This document shows, one piece after another, positions 12,604-13,174 of a DNA stretch of 13,174 nucleotides. Position 1 is the stretch's first letter. Each line of letters starts with the position of its first letter. A model generated the notes under the pieces. It searched no databases. It saw nothing but the letters and a program-made list of their open reading frames with translations, and was not told the DNA's origin. Location: contig DRAE01000093.1 of the NCBI GenBank assembly GCA_011041895.1, positions 1 to 13,174 of the forward strand. Direction: 5' to 3'. The DNA comes from Candidatus Bathyarchaeota archaeon. GTDB lineage: Archaea; Thermoproteota; DRAE01. The position numbers and the translations under genes are program-made.

Positions 12604-13174
12604 AACCGATAAATGGAGATTAAAACAGTGGTACATGGTTAAAGCACCAGAGATATTTGGCTCAGTTGACCTATATGAGGTTCCAGCCACAAAGCCTGAA
12701 TCACTTTTAGGTGCAACACTTGAGATATCATTATACGAACTTACAAAAGATTTCACACATCAACCAGTTAAGCTAAAGTTTCAAATAATAGATATCAAAG
12801 GAAACACGGCATACACTAAGGTTAAAATGCACTTCCTAACCAGAGACTACATTAAAAGCTTCATTGAGCGAAGAAATACTAAAGTTCTCGCTGTGACGGA
12901 AGCTGAAACCAAGGATGGATACAGACTACGCTTCATCATCATATGCATACTAAGGGGAAGAAGGAAGACATCCCAAGAGAGAGCTGCGAGAAAAATAATC
13001 GTTGAATTTATCAAAAAGAAATGCGCTGAAAAGACATTTGCTGAAGTCATAAAAGATGTAGCGTTCGACAGATACTCAGAGGAGCTTTCGAAACTAGTGC
13101 ATAAGATTTCTCCAGTCGTAAAGGTACTTTTCGCCAAGACAAAGATCCTAAAGGAACCTGAGGAGGCTGCAGCA
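12584..13174 (+). CDS. rps3ae: Small ribosomal subunit protein S3Ae (3' partial)
   Basis: S3Ae (S1e) is a small-subunit platform protein near the mRNA exit. The frame is open for 197 codons to the window end. Family segments are DKWRLKQWYMVKAPEIFG, LGATLEISLYELTKDFTHQPVKLKF, AYTKVKMHFLTRDYIKSFIERR, RRKTSQERAARKIIVEFIKKKC and SPVVKVLFAKTKILKEP. The last normally lies close to the C terminus, so only a few residues are probably missing. TTG 12584 is the only possible start: an in-frame TGA at 12578-12580 closes the frame above, and no ATG precedes the conserved N terminus. GGTGGG at 12571-12576 is 7 nt upstream. The start lies inside the end of pcc1 (20-nt overlap). Confidence 0.94.
   Translation, partial: MSKKLSRTDKWRLKQWYMVKAPEIFGSVDLYEVPATKPESLLGATLEISLYELTKDFTHQPVKLKFQIIDIKGNTAYTKVKMHFLTRDYIKSFIERRNTKVLAVTEAETKDGYRLRFIIICILRGRRKTSQERAARKIIVEFIKKKCAEKTFAEVIKDVAFDRYSEELSKLVHKISPVVKVLFAKTKILKEPEEAAA

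Noticed and set aside
1..13174. Mobile element, defence island, CRISPR, tRNA or rRNA gene
   Set aside because: No transposase, integrase, spaced direct repeats, tRNA cloverleaf or rRNA-like segment was seen; every large frame is a conserved housekeeping gene.

Overview
The window is archaeal. It is packed edge to edge with plus-strand housekeeping genes: archaeal/eukaryote-type ribosomal proteins (L7Ae, S28e, L24e, S6e, S24e, S27ae, S3Ae, archaeal S15), aIF5B, aIF2 gamma, RNA polymerase subunit Rpo7, Spt4, and three subunits of the KEOPS tRNA-modification complex. Arg codons are mostly AGA/AGG and Ile codons often ATA, as is common in thermophilic archaea. Gene content and order fit many archaeal lineages. 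A lineage outside the classical euryarchaea (TACK-like) is my guess, not a demonstrated fact. No mobile element, CRISPR array, tRNA or rRNA gene was seen. There is no gene-free stretch above 60 bases, and all 21 genes point the same way.

Layout. (1) 1-1718: the end of isopentenyl phosphate kinase and a type 2 isopentenyl-diphosphate isomerase, the last steps of the archaeal mevalonate route to isoprenoid lipids. (2) 1786-2996: L7Ae, S28e, L24e and nucleoside diphosphate kinase, behind a clear TATA-like box at 1721-1730 and ending in a perfect 12-bp inverted repeat. (3) 3053-6865: aIF5B, S6e, aIF2 gamma and a PIN-domain protein. (4) 6880-8190: Rpo7, Spt4, S24e and S27ae. (5) 8187-10417: Kae1, Bud32 and an XTP/dITP pyrophosphatase. 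(6) 10410-13174: S15, a RecJ/GAN-like DHH nuclease, Pcc1 and S3Ae (cut by the window end).

Most junctions overlap by 1-59 nt or abut, so translational coupling is expected throughout. Only two junctions (1719-1785 and 2997-3052) are large enough to hold promoters. Functionally the array joins ribosome subunits, initiation factors, transcription-translation coupling factors (Rpo7, Spt4) and tRNA t6A synthesis (Kae1, Bud32, Pcc1), plus nucleotide supply and cleanup (Ndk, XTPase).

I found no new multi-gene system. The best leads are at residue and start-codon level. The ndk gene can only begin on AUA (ATAG overlap with the L24e stop, strong Shine-Dalgarno), and a perfect hairpin lies over its stop codon. 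The type 2 isomerase has His where the catalytic Gln is expected. Kae1 has lost the usual Pro-Gly-Gly-Pro loop and shares an unusually long 59-nt out-of-frame overlap with bud32. Both translation GTPases have lost the His of the usual Gly-His-Val-Asp-His-Gly-Lys-Thr P-loop.
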